Positions 26,174 to 34,479 of a stretch of 64,000 bases of DNA are shown here, one piece after another (position 1 is the stretch's first letter; each line of letters begins with the position of its first letter). Source of the DNA: an uncultured Exiguobacterium sp. (lineage in GTDB: Bacteria; Bacillota; Bacilli; Exiguobacteriales; Exiguobacteriaceae); contig CAJYMC010000004.1 of NCBI GenBank assembly GCA_913775715.1, forward strand, positions 62,001-126,000, in the 5' to 3' direction. Below the pieces are notes generated by a model, which did not search any database, was not told where the DNA came from, and worked only from the letters and a program-made list of their open reading frames with translations. The translations under genes were made by a program, and so were the position numbers.

Positions 26174-26806
26174 TTACGCGTTGACAGTCGAGAATGAACG
26201 ACCGAGTTCTTTTGCTTTAGCGATTGCTGCTTCTTTGATCTCTTCTGCTTTTTCTGGGTTCATCGCCATACCTTCGATGAAGAGTGCATCGTAGTCTGTT
26301 ACGCCAGTGAAAGCAAGTGCTTGACGGAGGTAGTCGTCACCGAAGTTAAGACCAGATCCTGTGTAGACGCCACCTGTTGCTTGGATGTGGAGTGCTTTTT
26401 TACCTTCCATCAAGCCTTTTGGACCTTCTGCAGTGTAAGCGAATGTTTTACCTGCAAGAAGAACGCTGTCGATGTACATTTTGAGACGTGCTGGGAAAGA
26501 GAAGTTCCACATTGGTGTAACGAAGACATACTCATCTGCTTCCATGTATTGCTCGAGGTGTTTTGTCATCGTACCGACTTTTGCAATCTCCACTTCTGTT
26601 AATTCTTCGCCAGTTGCGAACTTGCCCCATGCGCTAAGAACATCTGTATCGATTTCTTGGACTGTTTCGTTATATAGGTCAAGAACTTCTACTTCAGCTG
26701 AAGGATTCGCTGCTTTGTAGCTTTCGAGGAATGCTTCACCGACTTGAAGGCTGAAAGAGTGTTCTGTAGCTTTCGGGTTAACAGTTACATAAAGTAATTT
26801 AGTCAT
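26174..26806 (-). CDS. azoR: FMN-dependent NADH:quinone/azo reductase
   Basis: 210 residues of flavodoxin-like fold. LYVTVNPKATEHSFSLQVGEAF near the N-terminus binds the FMN phosphate; FVTPMWNFSFPARLKMYIDSV near residue 98 and QATGGVYTG contact the isoalloxazine and active site. It performs two-electron reduction of quinones and azo compounds, part of the defence against quinones and aldehydes. The gene for an MhqR-like repressor lies directly upstream with its own terminator. A TTGACA-17-TATGTT promoter is visible. Confidence 0.94.
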   Translation of the reverse strand: MTKLLYVTVNPKATEHSFSLQVGEAFLESYKAANPSAEVEVLDLYNETVQEIDTDVLSAWGKFATGEELTEVEIAKVGTMTKHLEQYMEADEYVFVTPMWNFSFPARLKMYIDSVLLAGKTFAYTAEGPKGLMEGKKALHIQATGGVYTGSGLNFGDDYLRQALAFTGVTDYDALFIEGMAMNPEKAEEIKEAAIAKAKELGRSFSTVNA

Positions 26807-26846
26807 TATTATTTCTCCCTTTTATTTAAAGTAAATTCTGTAACTA

Positions 26847-26875
26847 AACATACCAACCACTTTTTCGTTTGTCAA
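26847..26875 (-). promoter_or_regulatory. sigma-A promoter of azoR
   Basis: On the minus strand, TTGACA (26870-26875) and TATGTT (26847-26852) are separated by exactly 17 bp. A palindrome GTCAA-TTAGT-TTGAC (26871-26885) covers the -35 and could be an operator. Confidence 0.7.
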
Positions 26876-26896
26876 TTAGTTTGACTTCCAAACGAA

Positions 26897-26931
26897 GAAA
26901 AAAAGCTCAAGTCCGTGACCTGAGCTTTTTT
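26897..26931 (-). terminator. Terminator after mhqR
   Basis: AAAAAGCTCAAGTC / GACCTGAGCTTTTT (one mismatch) around CGT. It separates mhqR from the azoR promoter. Confidence 0.88.
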
Positions 26932-26951
26932 AATCTTATGAGTGCTAATTC

Positions 26952-27410
26952 TTATACATTTTCGAGCGGCGTATAATGTTCGGCTCGTAAACCGATTCGT
27001 TTCAACTGATCAATCAACTGTTCCTTTTCAGAAACCGACAAATCCTTAAATAAGTCCGCTAAAAAGGCTTCATGTTTCGGGAATGTCTCTTCCATTAGTT
27101 CGCGTCCAGCTTCCGTTAATGTCCCAAATGTGACACGACGATCCGTCGCACATGATTTTCGCGCAATCAATCCGCGCTTTTCAAGTTTATCGACAACATA
27201 CGTCACACTTCCGCTCGTTAATAGAATCTTATCGCCAATTTGTTGTAGAGGCGTGTCCCCTTTGTGGTACAGCAATTCAAGAACGCCGAACTCCGATAAA
27301 TTCAATTGATGTGTTTTGATGTCTGCCTTCACTTGCTCCGTCACCGCATGCATCGTCCGAGATAGAACAACGAGCATTTTCAATGCCAGCTTCGAGTCTG
27401 TCGATTCCAT
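26952..27410 (-). CDS. mhqR: MarR family repressor, MhqR type
   Basis: 152 residues. The winged helix holds NLSEFGVLELLYHKGDTPLQ, the recognition part ILLTSGSVTYVVDKLEKRGL and the wing SCATDRRVTFGTLTEAGREL, closely resembling B. subtilis MhqR as I remember it. MhqR represses azoreductase, dioxygenase and nitroreductase genes until inactivated by quinones or catechol. Adjacency to azoR matches that regulon. Its own promoter contains a palindrome between -35 and -10, suggesting autoregulation. Confidence 0.88.
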   Translation of the reverse strand: MESTDSKLALKMLVVLSRTMHAVTEQVKADIKTHQLNLSEFGVLELLYHKGDTPLQQIGDKILLTSGSVTYVVDKLEKRGLIARKSCATDRRVTFGTLTEAGRELMEETFPKHEAFLADLFKDLSVSEKEQLIDQLKRIGLRAEHYTPLENV

Positions 27411-27445
27411 TTTACGTTCGCCCCTCTTTGTGTTGTATCGTCACA

Positions 27446-27474
27446 ATCATAGACTTCTTTGTCTATCCGGTCAA
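27446..27474 (-). promoter_or_regulatory. mhqR promoter with embedded palindrome
   Basis: On the minus strand TTGACC (27469-27474), 17 bp, TATGAT (27446-27451). The palindrome ATAGACTTCTTTGTCTAT (27449-27466) fills the spacer and touches the -10, the classic place for an autorepressor. Confidence 0.72.
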
Positions 27475-27525
27475 TTCTTGTTGAAATTTTCCAATCGATT
27501 TATATCTCAAAAAAAGTTCTTGCCG

Positions 27526-27539
27526 TGAAACGCGTTTCA
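27526..27539. promoter_or_regulatory. LacI-type operator upstream of the small gene/LacI operon
   Basis: TGAAACGCGTTTCA is a perfect 14-bp palindrome 42 bp before the first start codon. It resembles LacI-family operators but its centre is GC instead of the CG of cre, so it is better read as the site of the regulator encoded at 27860. Confidence 0.65.
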
Positions 27540-27581
27540 TAGCCTATCGTCTTGATATACACTAAGAAGGAGGTAATCATC

Positions 27582-27842
27582 ATGTCGATCCATACTCGGT
27601 TAACCCAGCTATTCAAGCGGAATGTCGCTTTTGAATGGGCGATTGAACAGTTGCATACACCAGCAGGCTATTATTTATGTCAACACACGTTAGTTGATCA
27701 ATACCCTGATTTGTCTCCTCAAGAAAAAACACGACTGCTCTCAAAAATCAATGAACTGGCTGAACAGACAACTCCATTCTCGGCTCCCGTCTCCCGACAG
27801 GATTGGCGCCGACTTGAACAACGATTATCTCGCCAGACCTAA
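27582..27842 (+). CDS. Small protein of unknown function co-transcribed with a LacI regulator
   Basis: 86 residues from ATG 27582, seven bases after AAGGAGG. It is helical with no signal peptide or membrane segment. Tyr/Leu-rich N-terminal half (FEWAIEQLHTPAGYYLCQH) and a charged C-terminus (SRQDWRRLEQRLSRQ). It ends 17 bases before the LacI-type gene, and the shared operator lies upstream of it, so the two are one operon. I do not recognise the family. Confidence 0.75.
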   Translation: MSIHTRLTQLFKRNVAFEWAIEQLHTPAGYYLCQHTLVDQYPDLSPQEKTRLLSKINELAEQTTPFSAPVSRQDWRRLEQRLSRQT

Positions 27843-27859
27843 TTCAGGAGGGATGCGCG

Positions 27860-28813
27860 ATGACGAATATCCGAGACTTGGCACGTGAAGCAAACGTATC
27901 CGTTACGACAGTCTCACGTGTACTAAATGATCATCCGTATGTGGCAAACGAGAAGCGACAAGCTGTCCGAGAAGCGATAGAAAAACTCGGCTATATCCGT
28001 AATCAAACCGCTGTCCATCTTTCGACGGGCATGACAAAAACGGTCGGAGTTATGCTTCCGTTTGTTGATCATCCATATCACGCCGCCATTCTCCAAGGCA
28101 TCGCTCAAGCAGCCTTTGACGCCAGTTATCGGTTCTTGACGTGGCAAACGAATTATGTGGAAACGCATGAGCAACTGGCACTGGATGCGCTGGCGCAACA
28201 GGAAATCGACGCACTCATCGTCGTGTCACACAGCCTTCCATTATCAGTGATTTTACCGTATGAACGCCATGGACCAATTGTCTTTTGTGAACACCATGAA
28301 GACGTGGTCGCTGTTTATATCGATCACTATACTGCCTTTCAACAAGGACTCGCGCATCTGCGACAACAAGGACACACAAGTATCGGTATTTGTCTCGGAA
28401 GACCGGACAGCACGAATAGCTTAGCACGCAAACATGCGTATCAAGAGGTCGTATGTGACGAATTCGTCTATGAACAAACATTGACGATCGAAGATGGTGC
28501 GACTGTTGCGAGACGTTGGATGCAACAAAAACAACGACCGACCGCTATCTTGACCGCCAGCGATCACGTCGCAGCGGGTCTGATCTTGGAACTCCGAAAA
28601 CAAGGCTATCAGGTCCCGGGAGATCTCTCTGTCATTGGTTTTGATGGAAGTGAGCTCGCTGAAGTCTTAGCGATGACGACGATCGCGATTCCGTATGCCA
28701 CGATCGGGCGACATGCTTTTCAATTGACTATCCGCGAAGATCCAATAGCTCGTCCACAAATCGAAGTGCCTTCAGCGTTCATTTCTGGAACGACCGTCCT
28801 GCCCCATGCATGA
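27860..28813 (+). CDS. LacI family transcriptional regulator
   Basis: 317 residues. The N-terminal HTH and hinge are complete: NIRDLAREANVSVTTVSRVLNDHPYV (residues 3-28) and the minor-groove hinge helix NQTAVHLSTG. The periplasmic-binding-protein-like core runs from about residue 60 (TVGVMLPFVDHPYHAAILQGI) to the end, with HTSIGICLGRP and SVIGFDGSELA as landmarks. The effector is unknown; no sugar transport or hydrolase gene is adjacent, and its partner is a small unknown protein. It is probably autoregulated through the palindrome at 27526-27539. Confidence 0.93.
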   Translation: MTNIRDLAREANVSVTTVSRVLNDHPYVANEKRQAVREAIEKLGYIRNQTAVHLSTGMTKTVGVMLPFVDHPYHAAILQGIAQAAFDASYRFLTWQTNYVETHEQLALDALAQQEIDALIVVSHSLPLSVILPYERHGPIVFCEHHEDVVAVYIDHYTAFQQGLAHLRQQGHTSIGICLGRPDSTNSLARKHAYQEVVCDEFVYEQTLTIEDGATVARRWMQQKQRPTAILTASDHVAAGLILELRKQGYQVPGDLSVIGFDGSELAEVLAMTTIAIPYATIGRHAFQLTIREDPIARPQIEVPSAFISGTTVLPHA

Positions 28814-28821
28814 ATCCATAT

Positions 28822-28865
28822 AAAAAAGCGGCGATTTCATCGATTTGAATTCGCCGCTTCATTTT
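28822..28865. terminator. Bidirectional terminator after the LacI gene
   Basis: AAGCGGCGA (28827-28835) pairs with TCGCCGCTT (28851-28859); A- and T-rich flanks serve both strands. Confidence 0.85.
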
Positions 28866-28867
28866 GT

Positions 28868-29521
28868 TTAAAGTGCTCCTGCTGCTACATACCGTGATCC
28901 CCAGTAGCCGCCACGGAACGATTCTTTGACGACTCTTCCATAATACGAGTTCGCATTGATCATCGTACCACCATCAACAGCAATTCCAACGTGTTGAATC
29001 CCACTTCCATGAGTAAAGAAGACAAGATCACCAGCGCCAGGCGCTGTTCGTTTTGTTGCCGCATATTGAGCTGATGCCGTACGTGGCAGTGATTTCCCTA
29101 GTGCTTGATAGACATAACGCGTAAATCCGGAGCAATCAAAGCCAACTGGTCCTGTCGCACCAAAAACATAAGGACGTCCTTTTAAACTTTCTGCTACAGA
29201 AACGATCGTTGATCCGGTTTTACTAAGTCCCTTTGTCGCTTTAGCGTTATACGCTTTTGTGTATGTAGAGGCGATGTAGGCTGATTTCCCTTGATGACGG
29301 ATTTGATACCATTCTTTGACCTGACCCACGACCGTCACGGCTTGACCGAGTTTCAATTGTCCGACTCGTTGACTCGATACAGCAGCTTTGGCGCGAATAT
29401 TCAGCACATCCACCGATACCACTACTTTTTTACTTGTTGCAGCTTGCGTTGATGCTGGAACGAGTGTCCAACTACTGATAAGTAACGTTAGGGTTAACAA
29501 AACACGAGTGACAGCTTTCAT
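28868..29521 (-). CDS. Secreted NlpC/P60 cell-wall hydrolase with SH3b domain
   Basis: 217 residues. A Sec signal peptide ends near residue 27 (VPASTQA-ATS). A bacterial SH3 domain follows (VSVDVLNIRAKAAVSSQRVG, about residues 34-90). The NlpC/P60 domain from about residue 105 has catalytic Cys in GPVGFDCSGFTRYVY, His in GIQHVGIAVDGG and a third polar residue in INANSYYG. Such enzymes cut gamma-D-Glu-mDAP or related bonds in peptidoglycan. Monocistronic; AAAAGGAGAATGAATCC precedes ATG. Confidence 0.93.
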   Translation of the reverse strand: MKAVTRVLLTLTLLISSWTLVPASTQAATSKKVVVSVDVLNIRAKAAVSSQRVGQLKLGQAVTVVGQVKEWYQIRHQGKSAYIASTYTKAYNAKATKGLSKTGSTIVSVAESLKGRPYVFGATGPVGFDCSGFTRYVYQALGKSLPRTASAQYAATKRTAPGAGDLVFFTHGSGIQHVGIAVDGGTMINANSYYGRVVKESFRGGYWGSRYVAAGAL

Positions 29522-29663
29522 GGATTCATTCTCCTTTTATGTATGAATAGGAAGTCTTTAAATTGTCAGATAATTTCTGTTTTTATCCTATCACTTTCCT
29601 AATTTGCATCGTGTTACAGTTATTTGACACGAAACCTTTATCGTAATACTTTTGTAACAAAAC

Positions 29664-29722
29664 AAAACGACAGGCTGTGGAATGACGTAATACCGCCATT
29701 TCCACTTCTCTGTCGCTTTTAC
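29664..29722 (-). terminator. Terminator after the RND pump gene
   Basis: Outer pairs AAAACGACAG / CTGTCGCTTTT and an inner GTGGAAATGG-like stem form a compound hairpin. On the minus strand it ends in CTGTCGTTTTGTTTTG, suitable for stopping transcripts from 29738. Confidence 0.72.
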
Positions 29723-29737
29723 TGTTTATCTATTTTT

Positions 29738-32700
29738 TCAAGAATCCATTGACTTCTTTTTACGGAAGCGTGCTAGGAATTCATAGACGATTGGCACGAT
29801 GAGGAGTGTCAACAACGTCGAACTCGTAAGTCCTCCGATGACTGTCACACCTAATCCCTTCGAAATCAACGCGCCTCCTTCGAGTCCGAGCGCAAGTGGT
29901 GCCAAGGCACCAATCGTTGCGAGCGCCGTCATCAAGATTGGACGAAGTCGTGTTCCAGCAGCATCGAGTAATGCTTCACGCGTCGATAATCCTTCTGTTT
30001 CCTTATGAATGACGCGGTCAATCAAGACGATCGCATTCGTTACGACGATCCCGATCAACATCAAGGCGCCAATCAAGGACGATACAGAAATCGTCTCTCC
30101 TGTAATCAACAGGGCGACGAGTCCACCGATGATCGCAAACGGTAACGAGAAGAGAATGACGAGTGGCGTTAAGGCTCCACCGAACGTGATGACAAGAACC
30201 AAGTAAACGATCGCTACAGCTGCTGCCATCGCTAATCCGAGTTGTGTGAAGGACTCTTGAATCTGCTCGGTGACTCCCCCTTGCTCATACGAGACACCCG
30301 TTGGACGGTCGATTTTCTTCACTGATTTTTCAATTGCTTGTGAAGCTTCCGTCGCTTTATCCGTTTTCAGTTCTGCTGTCACGGTAGCGACGAGCTTGCC
30401 ATCTCGTTCGTTGAGCGAGTCCGGAGTCGTTCCCTTTTTCACGGTCACGAAGTCAGACAGTTTACGAACACCGAGCGGCGTCACGACATCGGTCCGTTCC
30501 AAATCTCGGATCGAATCATATGTCGTCTGTTCGTTCGGTACGATGACATCAAGTTCTTTCCCTTCTACTTTTATAGTAGAAAGTGGTTTTTCCTCTCCTT
30601 GCACATTCGCGATACCTTGCGCGAGCTGTGCTGTCGAAACACCGAATTCAGCGGCTTTTTTCTGATCCACTTCGAACGTATATTGCGTATAGGCTTCTTT
30701 TAAATCCGTCGTTACTTTACGAACGTATTTCGATTCGCCTTCGATCGCTTTGACGAATGTCGGCGTGACTTTTTCTAAATCCTCGATGTTATTCGCGAAG
30801 ATCGAATATGAGACGCCTGACGAAGCTGCACCACCGCTAAAGTCTTGTTCTTTCCATTCACCTGTCGGAATATCGGCATTCAATTGTTTGATTGCCGCTT
30901 GTTTGACGTCAGCAAAATCTTCTGTGTCCGGATCATACTGGACGATGAAGACACCTTGTTTGGTGTTACCCGGATTCAATGGGTTTTCTCCACCCACTGT
31001 AAATTGGAGATTATCGATGTTCTTTTGTGTGTTGAAATAATTCTCCGCTTGATCAGCTGCTTTTAATGAATCATCAAGCGTTTGACCTGGTTTTGGATTG
31101 TACGTGACATACAGTGTTTTTTCTCCTTCTTGATTTAAGAAGTTGACACCGATTGTTGGTACGAGCGCAAAACTACCAATCAACAGTAAGACGGCGAGTC
31201 CAAAGACAACGAGTTTATGGTTGAGAGACCAATTCAGCACACGACGATAACCGTGCGCAAGCTTACCGCCCTCTTCTTTTTCTGGCTTTGGTGCCTTACC
31301 ACGTTTAAAGAGTGAGTCTGCAAACATCGGTACGACCGTTACCGCAACAATCAATGACGCAAACAGTGCGAAAACGACGGTCAAAGCGAACGGTAAGAAG
31401 AGTTCACCGACAAATCCTGTAACGAATCCGAGTGGTAAGAACACAGCAATCGTAACAACTGTCGACGAAGCAATCGGAATGAATACTTCACGTGTCGCAC
31501 TAATGATCAGATCTTTCCCTTTTAACTTCTCCGTTGGATCAGTCAGACGGCGATAAATATTTTCGATGACGACGATTGAATCATCAACGACACGACCGAT
31601 TGCGACCGTCATTGCTCCAAGTGTCATGATATTTAATGAAATATCCATTTGTTTTAGGACTAGAATCGCCATTAACAACGATAGTGGAATCGAAATGACG
31701 GCGATGATCGTCGACTTGATGTTACGTAGGAACAACAGAATGATGACAATCGCGAAGAGTGCCCCGATCAATGCCTTACTGATCATCGTCGAGACCGAGT
31801 CCTCGATTGGTTTCCCTTGGTCGAGCGTCACGGACGCCTTGACTGTTCCATTTTCTTTTTCAAAGTCTTTAATCGTCTGCTTGACGGCATTGACGACATC
31901 GACGGTGTTTGCATCTTGCGACTTCGTCACTTGTACACCAATCGATCGTTCTCCATTCGAGCGAGAGATTGATTCTTCAATTCCTTTATCTTCAATCGTC
32001 GCGACTTGTGATAACGTGACGGTCGGTATTTGTGTTGGTGCCGCTTGTGTTGTTTGACCTGACACAGCACCTGTCGATGGTGTAGTTTGGGATGTTGCAG
32101 TTGCTGGTGCTTGTCCTGCTTGTCCTGCTTGTCCTGCTTGTCCTGCTTCCGAATTATTCGCTGCTGGTGGCGTATAAGGAAGGCGGAGATCTTTTAATTC
32201 CTTGACCGTCGTTGCTTTTCCATCTAGTACGATGGCTTGTTCCTTATCCCCTAACTCGTACAAACCAAGTGCTAAACGTGAATCGTTGGCTTGAATCAGC
32301 TGTTTCGCCTTTTCTTCCGTTAGACCGTAACGTTCGAGTTTTTTCTCATCGAAGCGAATCTCGATCCGGCGAATCTCTTGCCCTGCGACTTGAACCGTCT
32401 GAGCACCTTCGATTCCTTCAAGTTTCGGTTGGAGTTCATTTTCAACAAGTTTCGTTAACTCAGACAGAGAGCGTTCCTTGTCAGAGACGGCGAATCCAAT
32501 GACCGGGAAAGCATCAAAGGAAATCCGTGAGACTTGTGGATCCTGAACACCTTCTGGTAACTCTACGTTTGAAAGAGCTTCTTTTACCTTTTGCTCTGCT
32601 TCTTCCATGTCCGTACTGAAGTTGTAGTCAATTTGTAAGTTCGATGCATTTTGGAAAGATGTCGAACGCACGGTATCAACACCTGGTAAATTTTCGACCT

Positions 32701-32911
32701 TACTTTCAAGTTCTCGACTGACTTCGTCTAGCACCTGCTCTGGTGTAGCGCCTGGATAAATCGTCGTCACGGACACGGTTGGTGTCGTGATGTCTGGCAA
32801 CGTCTCAAGTTTCATCGATGTTCCCGCATAGATACCGGCAACTGTGATGATGATCGTCATAAGCCAAAGGGCGAACTTATTGTTCACCGAAAACTGGATG
32901 ATCTTTTTCAT
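29738..32911 (-). CDS. RND family efflux permease (SwrC/AcrB-like)
   Basis: 1057 residues from ATG 32911, which follows GAGGGAGAA; a GTG 18 bases earlier overlaps that ribosome site. Twelve membrane helices in the usual 1+5 / 1+5 plan, with two large extracytoplasmic loops. The DNA for helix 4 encodes GAMTVAIGRVVDDSIVVIENI, the proton-relay Asp-Asp pair of the family. The protein resembles SwrC/YerP of Bacillus, linked to surfactin or lipid export and drug resistance. Oddity: the first loop contains a low-complexity insert (AGQ repeats then Thr/Gln/Pro-rich) encoded by a 9-bp tandem repeat. Confidence 0.94.
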   Translation of the reverse strand: MKKIIQFSVNNKFALWLMTIIITVAGIYAGTSMKLETLPDITTPTVSVTTIYPGATPEQVLDEVSRELESKVENLPGVDTVRSTSFQNASNLQIDYNFSTDMEEAEQKVKEALSNVELPEGVQDPQVSRISFDAFPVIGFAVSDKERSLSELTKLVENELQPKLEGIEGAQTVQVAGQEIRRIEIRFDEKKLERYGLTEEKAKQLIQANDSRLALGLYELGDKEQAIVLDGKATTVKELKDLRLPYTPPAANNSEAGQAGQAGQAGQAPATATSQTTPSTGAVSGQTTQAAPTQIPTVTLSQVATIEDKGIEESISRSNGERSIGVQVTKSQDANTVDVVNAVKQTIKDFEKENGTVKASVTLDQGKPIEDSVSTMISKALIGALFAIVIILLFLRNIKSTIIAVISIPLSLLMAILVLKQMDISLNIMTLGAMTVAIGRVVDDSIVVIENIYRRLTDPTEKLKGKDLIISATREVFIPIASSTVVTIAVFLPLGFVTGFVGELFLPFALTVVFALFASLIVAVTVVPMFADSLFKRGKAPKPEKEEGGKLAHGYRRVLNWSLNHKLVVFGLAVLLLIGSFALVPTIGVNFLNQEGEKTLYVTYNPKPGQTLDDSLKAADQAENYFNTQKNIDNLQFTVGGENPLNPGNTKQGVFIVQYDPDTEDFADVKQAAIKQLNADIPTGEWKEQDFSGGAASSGVSYSIFANNIEDLEKVTPTFVKAIEGESKYVRKVTTDLKEAYTQYTFEVDQKKAAEFGVSTAQLAQGIANVQGEEKPLSTIKVEGKELDVIVPNEQTTYDSIRDLERTDVVTPLGVRKLSDFVTVKKGTTPDSLNERDGKLVATVTAELKTDKATEASQAIEKSVKKIDRPTGVSYEQGGVTEQIQESFTQLGLAMAAAVAIVYLVLVITFGGALTPLVILFSLPFAIIGGLVALLITGETISVSSLIGALMLIGIVVTNAIVLIDRVIHKETEGLSTREALLDAAGTRLRPILMTALATIGALAPLALGLEGGALISKGLGVTVIGGLTSSTLLTLLIVPIVYEFLARFRKKKSMDS
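32108..32150 (+). repeat. 9-bp tandem repeat inside the RND pump gene
   Basis: TGCTTGTCC occurs four times head to tail (32108-32143), followed by a partial copy. On the coding strand it encodes repeated Ala-Gly-Gln. Because the unit is three codons, gain or loss of copies would keep the frame. Confidence 0.95.
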
Positions 32912-32925
32912 CGTGTGGTTCTCCC

Positions 32926-33483
32926 TCACTCTTCAATTTGTTTGTCTAATCGTCGGGCACGTTCCATTAATTGTTGAATCAATCGCTGTCGCACATCTTG
33001 AGACGGTGCACCAAACTGAAAATGCTCGGACAACTTCAAACCGTCTAACGTAAAGCGGATTGACAAGACTTCAACCGGATCCATCTGTTCTGTCAGTTGG
33101 CGGAAGAACTGTTCGGCTTGTCGTTTTCGCTCCTCGACGAACGTCGTGTGGTCCTTCAACAAGGATAATAAGTAAAGAAGCGCATCCATATCGAGATGAA
33201 ACTCCTCTTGCTGTTGGATTTGCAACGTCACGAACGCTTCCATCGGCCCCATCGTCAACTGAAGTTGTTCATATAATTCAAATTGACGTGCTTCTTGCGC
33301 CACGATGACGCCCATTAGCAACGCTTCCTTCGAAGCGAAATGATACAATAGTCCACCTTTTGAGACATTTGCTTGTTTCGCCACTTCCTCGAGCGTCAAT
33401 TGGGTAAATCCTTGTTGCAAAATGATCGTCGTCGTTGCTTCAAGAATCCGGCGACGTGTTTCTTGAGCTTTTACACTGGCCAA
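32926..33483 (-). CDS. TetR family repressor of the RND pump
   Basis: 185 residues from TTG 33483, which lies five or six bases after AAGGGGGAG; the longer open frame upstream (to 33633) runs through the operator and lacks a ribosome site. The HTH is FTQLTLEEVAKQANVSKGGLLYHFASKEALL (about residues 28-58 in two helices). The C-terminal ligand domain is helical. The gene ends 14 bases before the pump start, and the pump ribosome site lies in that gap, so they form one operon. The palindrome at 33510-33523 is the probable operator. Confidence 0.9.
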   Translation of the reverse strand: MASVKAQETRRRILEATTTIILQQGFTQLTLEEVAKQANVSKGGLLYHFASKEALLMGVIVAQEARQFELYEQLQLTMGPMEAFVTLQIQQQEEFHLDMDALLYLLSLLKDHTTFVEERKRQAEQFFRQLTEQMDPVEVLSIRFTLDGLKLSEHFQFGAPSQDVRQRLIQQLMERARRLDKQIEE

Positions 33484-33509
33484 AAGTCTCCCCCTTTTCT
33501 TTTTACTGT

Positions 33510-33523
33510 ACCGTCTGGACGGT
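33510..33523. promoter_or_regulatory. Candidate TetR operator
   Basis: ACCGTCTGGACGGT has perfect 6-bp arms around TG and lies 27 bp upstream of the TTG start of the TetR gene. It is within the expected promoter, where binding would block the regulator-pump operon. Confidence 0.6.
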
Positions 33524-33606
33524 TTCTTTTTACAGTGTACGAATTTTGATTTCGAGATGCAATCGCTTTGCTTATGTTTCACGTGAAACTTTCGTGAACA
33601 TAAAAC

Positions 33607-33638
33607 ACCGCTTGCGTACCTCGTTGTACGCAAACGGT
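33607..33638 (-). terminator. Terminator after proC
   Basis: ACCG-TTGCGTAC / GTACGCAA-CGGT with one mismatch and a 6-nt loop. On the minus strand the hairpin is followed by GTTTTATG. Confidence 0.8.
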
Positions 33639-33648
33639 ATTTCAGAAA

Positions 33649-34419
33649 TTATTCTTCTGCTCCACGCGCACTCTCTCGCAGCGCTGCTTGCATCGTTTCA
33701 AAAAGATGATGCTCCCGTAGTACTTGTATCCCACGATCTGTCGGTCCACCAGGAGCCGCGACATCAGCAATAAGACGCTCCGTGCTTTCACTAGATCGCA
33801 TGAGAATCTCTGCTGAACCTTTCATCGCTTGTGCGACGATCCGTCGTGCATTTTCTTCTTCAAAACCGGCGTCCGTCAAGACGGGTAACATGCCAGCTAC
33901 GATTTCATAAAAGAATGCAGGACTACATCCAGCTGCCGCCATGAACGCCGGCATCGTTGTTTCATTTGCCTCCGCGATTTCTCCGACACGTTCAAATAAT
34001 GCCTCGACTACACTTCGGATCTCTTCATTCACATATGAGCCGAACCATAGTCCAGTCATTCCTAATTGATGCGCGACCGGTGTATTCGGCATAGCAGCCA
34101 CAGTCGGACGTTCTGTTAACTGTTCAATTTCGTTCGGTGTAATGTGAGCCGCAATCGAAACGATCGTTTGGTGCGTCCATTGTTGGTTTGCTACGTAGTC
34201 AAGTACACCATCGGGTTGCATACCAAGCATGACGACATCATATAAGGAGACATCTTCTTGTTCGACCGTCTGAACGCCGTGTCGTGCCGCGACTTCCGTC
34301 AGGCGTGCTCCTCCACTCCGATTTGTCATCGTGATGTCCTCTCGTCCAAATCCAGAAGCAACCCATCCCTGAACGAGTGCCTCACTCATCGCACCCGCTC
34401 CTACTACTAATAGTTTCAT
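33649..34419 (-). CDS. proC: Pyrroline-5-carboxylate reductase
   Basis: 256 residues. It reduces 1-pyrroline-5-carboxylate to L-proline with NAD(P)H, the last step of proline synthesis. Nucleotide loop VVGAGAMSEALVQGW at the N-terminus; VAAMPNTPVAHQLGMTG near residue 108; and the P5C signature region AAGCSPAFFYEIVAGM through SAEILMRSSESTERLIADVAAPGGPTDRGI, with the conserved Pro-Gly-Gly-(P/T). Slightly short for the family (about 265-280) but all blocks are present. Confidence 0.93.
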   Translation of the reverse strand: MKLLVVGAGAMSEALVQGWVASGFGREDITMTNRSGGARLTEVAARHGVQTVEQEDVSLYDVVMLGMQPDGVLDYVANQQWTHQTIVSIAAHITPNEIEQLTERPTVAAMPNTPVAHQLGMTGLWFGSYVNEEIRSVVEALFERVGEIAEANETTMPAFMAAAGCSPAFFYEIVAGMLPVLTDAGFEEENARRIVAQAMKGSAEILMRSSESTERLIADVAAPGGPTDRGIQVLREHHLFETMQAALRESARGAEE

Positions 34420-34440
34420 CGTCTATCCTTCCTTTCCCTC

Positions 34441-34469
34441 AAAAAAAAGACCAGTCATGACTGGTCTTA
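34441..34469 (-). terminator. Terminator after the CBS-ACT gene
   Basis: AAGACCAGTCATGACTGGTCTT is a perfect 11-bp-arm palindrome; on the minus strand it is followed by a run of T. It separates the CBS gene from proC. Confidence 0.88.
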
Positions 34470-34479
34470 TGCGGGTCCA

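Noticed and set aside
27526..27539. TGAAACGCGTTTCA as a CcpA cre site
   Set aside because: The central dinucleotide is GC, while cre needs CG at the centre; the palindrome is better explained by the adjacent LacI-type regulator.
32108..32150. CRISPR-like or IS-related repeat
   Set aside because: Units are contiguous with no spacers, 9 bp long and in frame within a coding region; it is a minisatellite.
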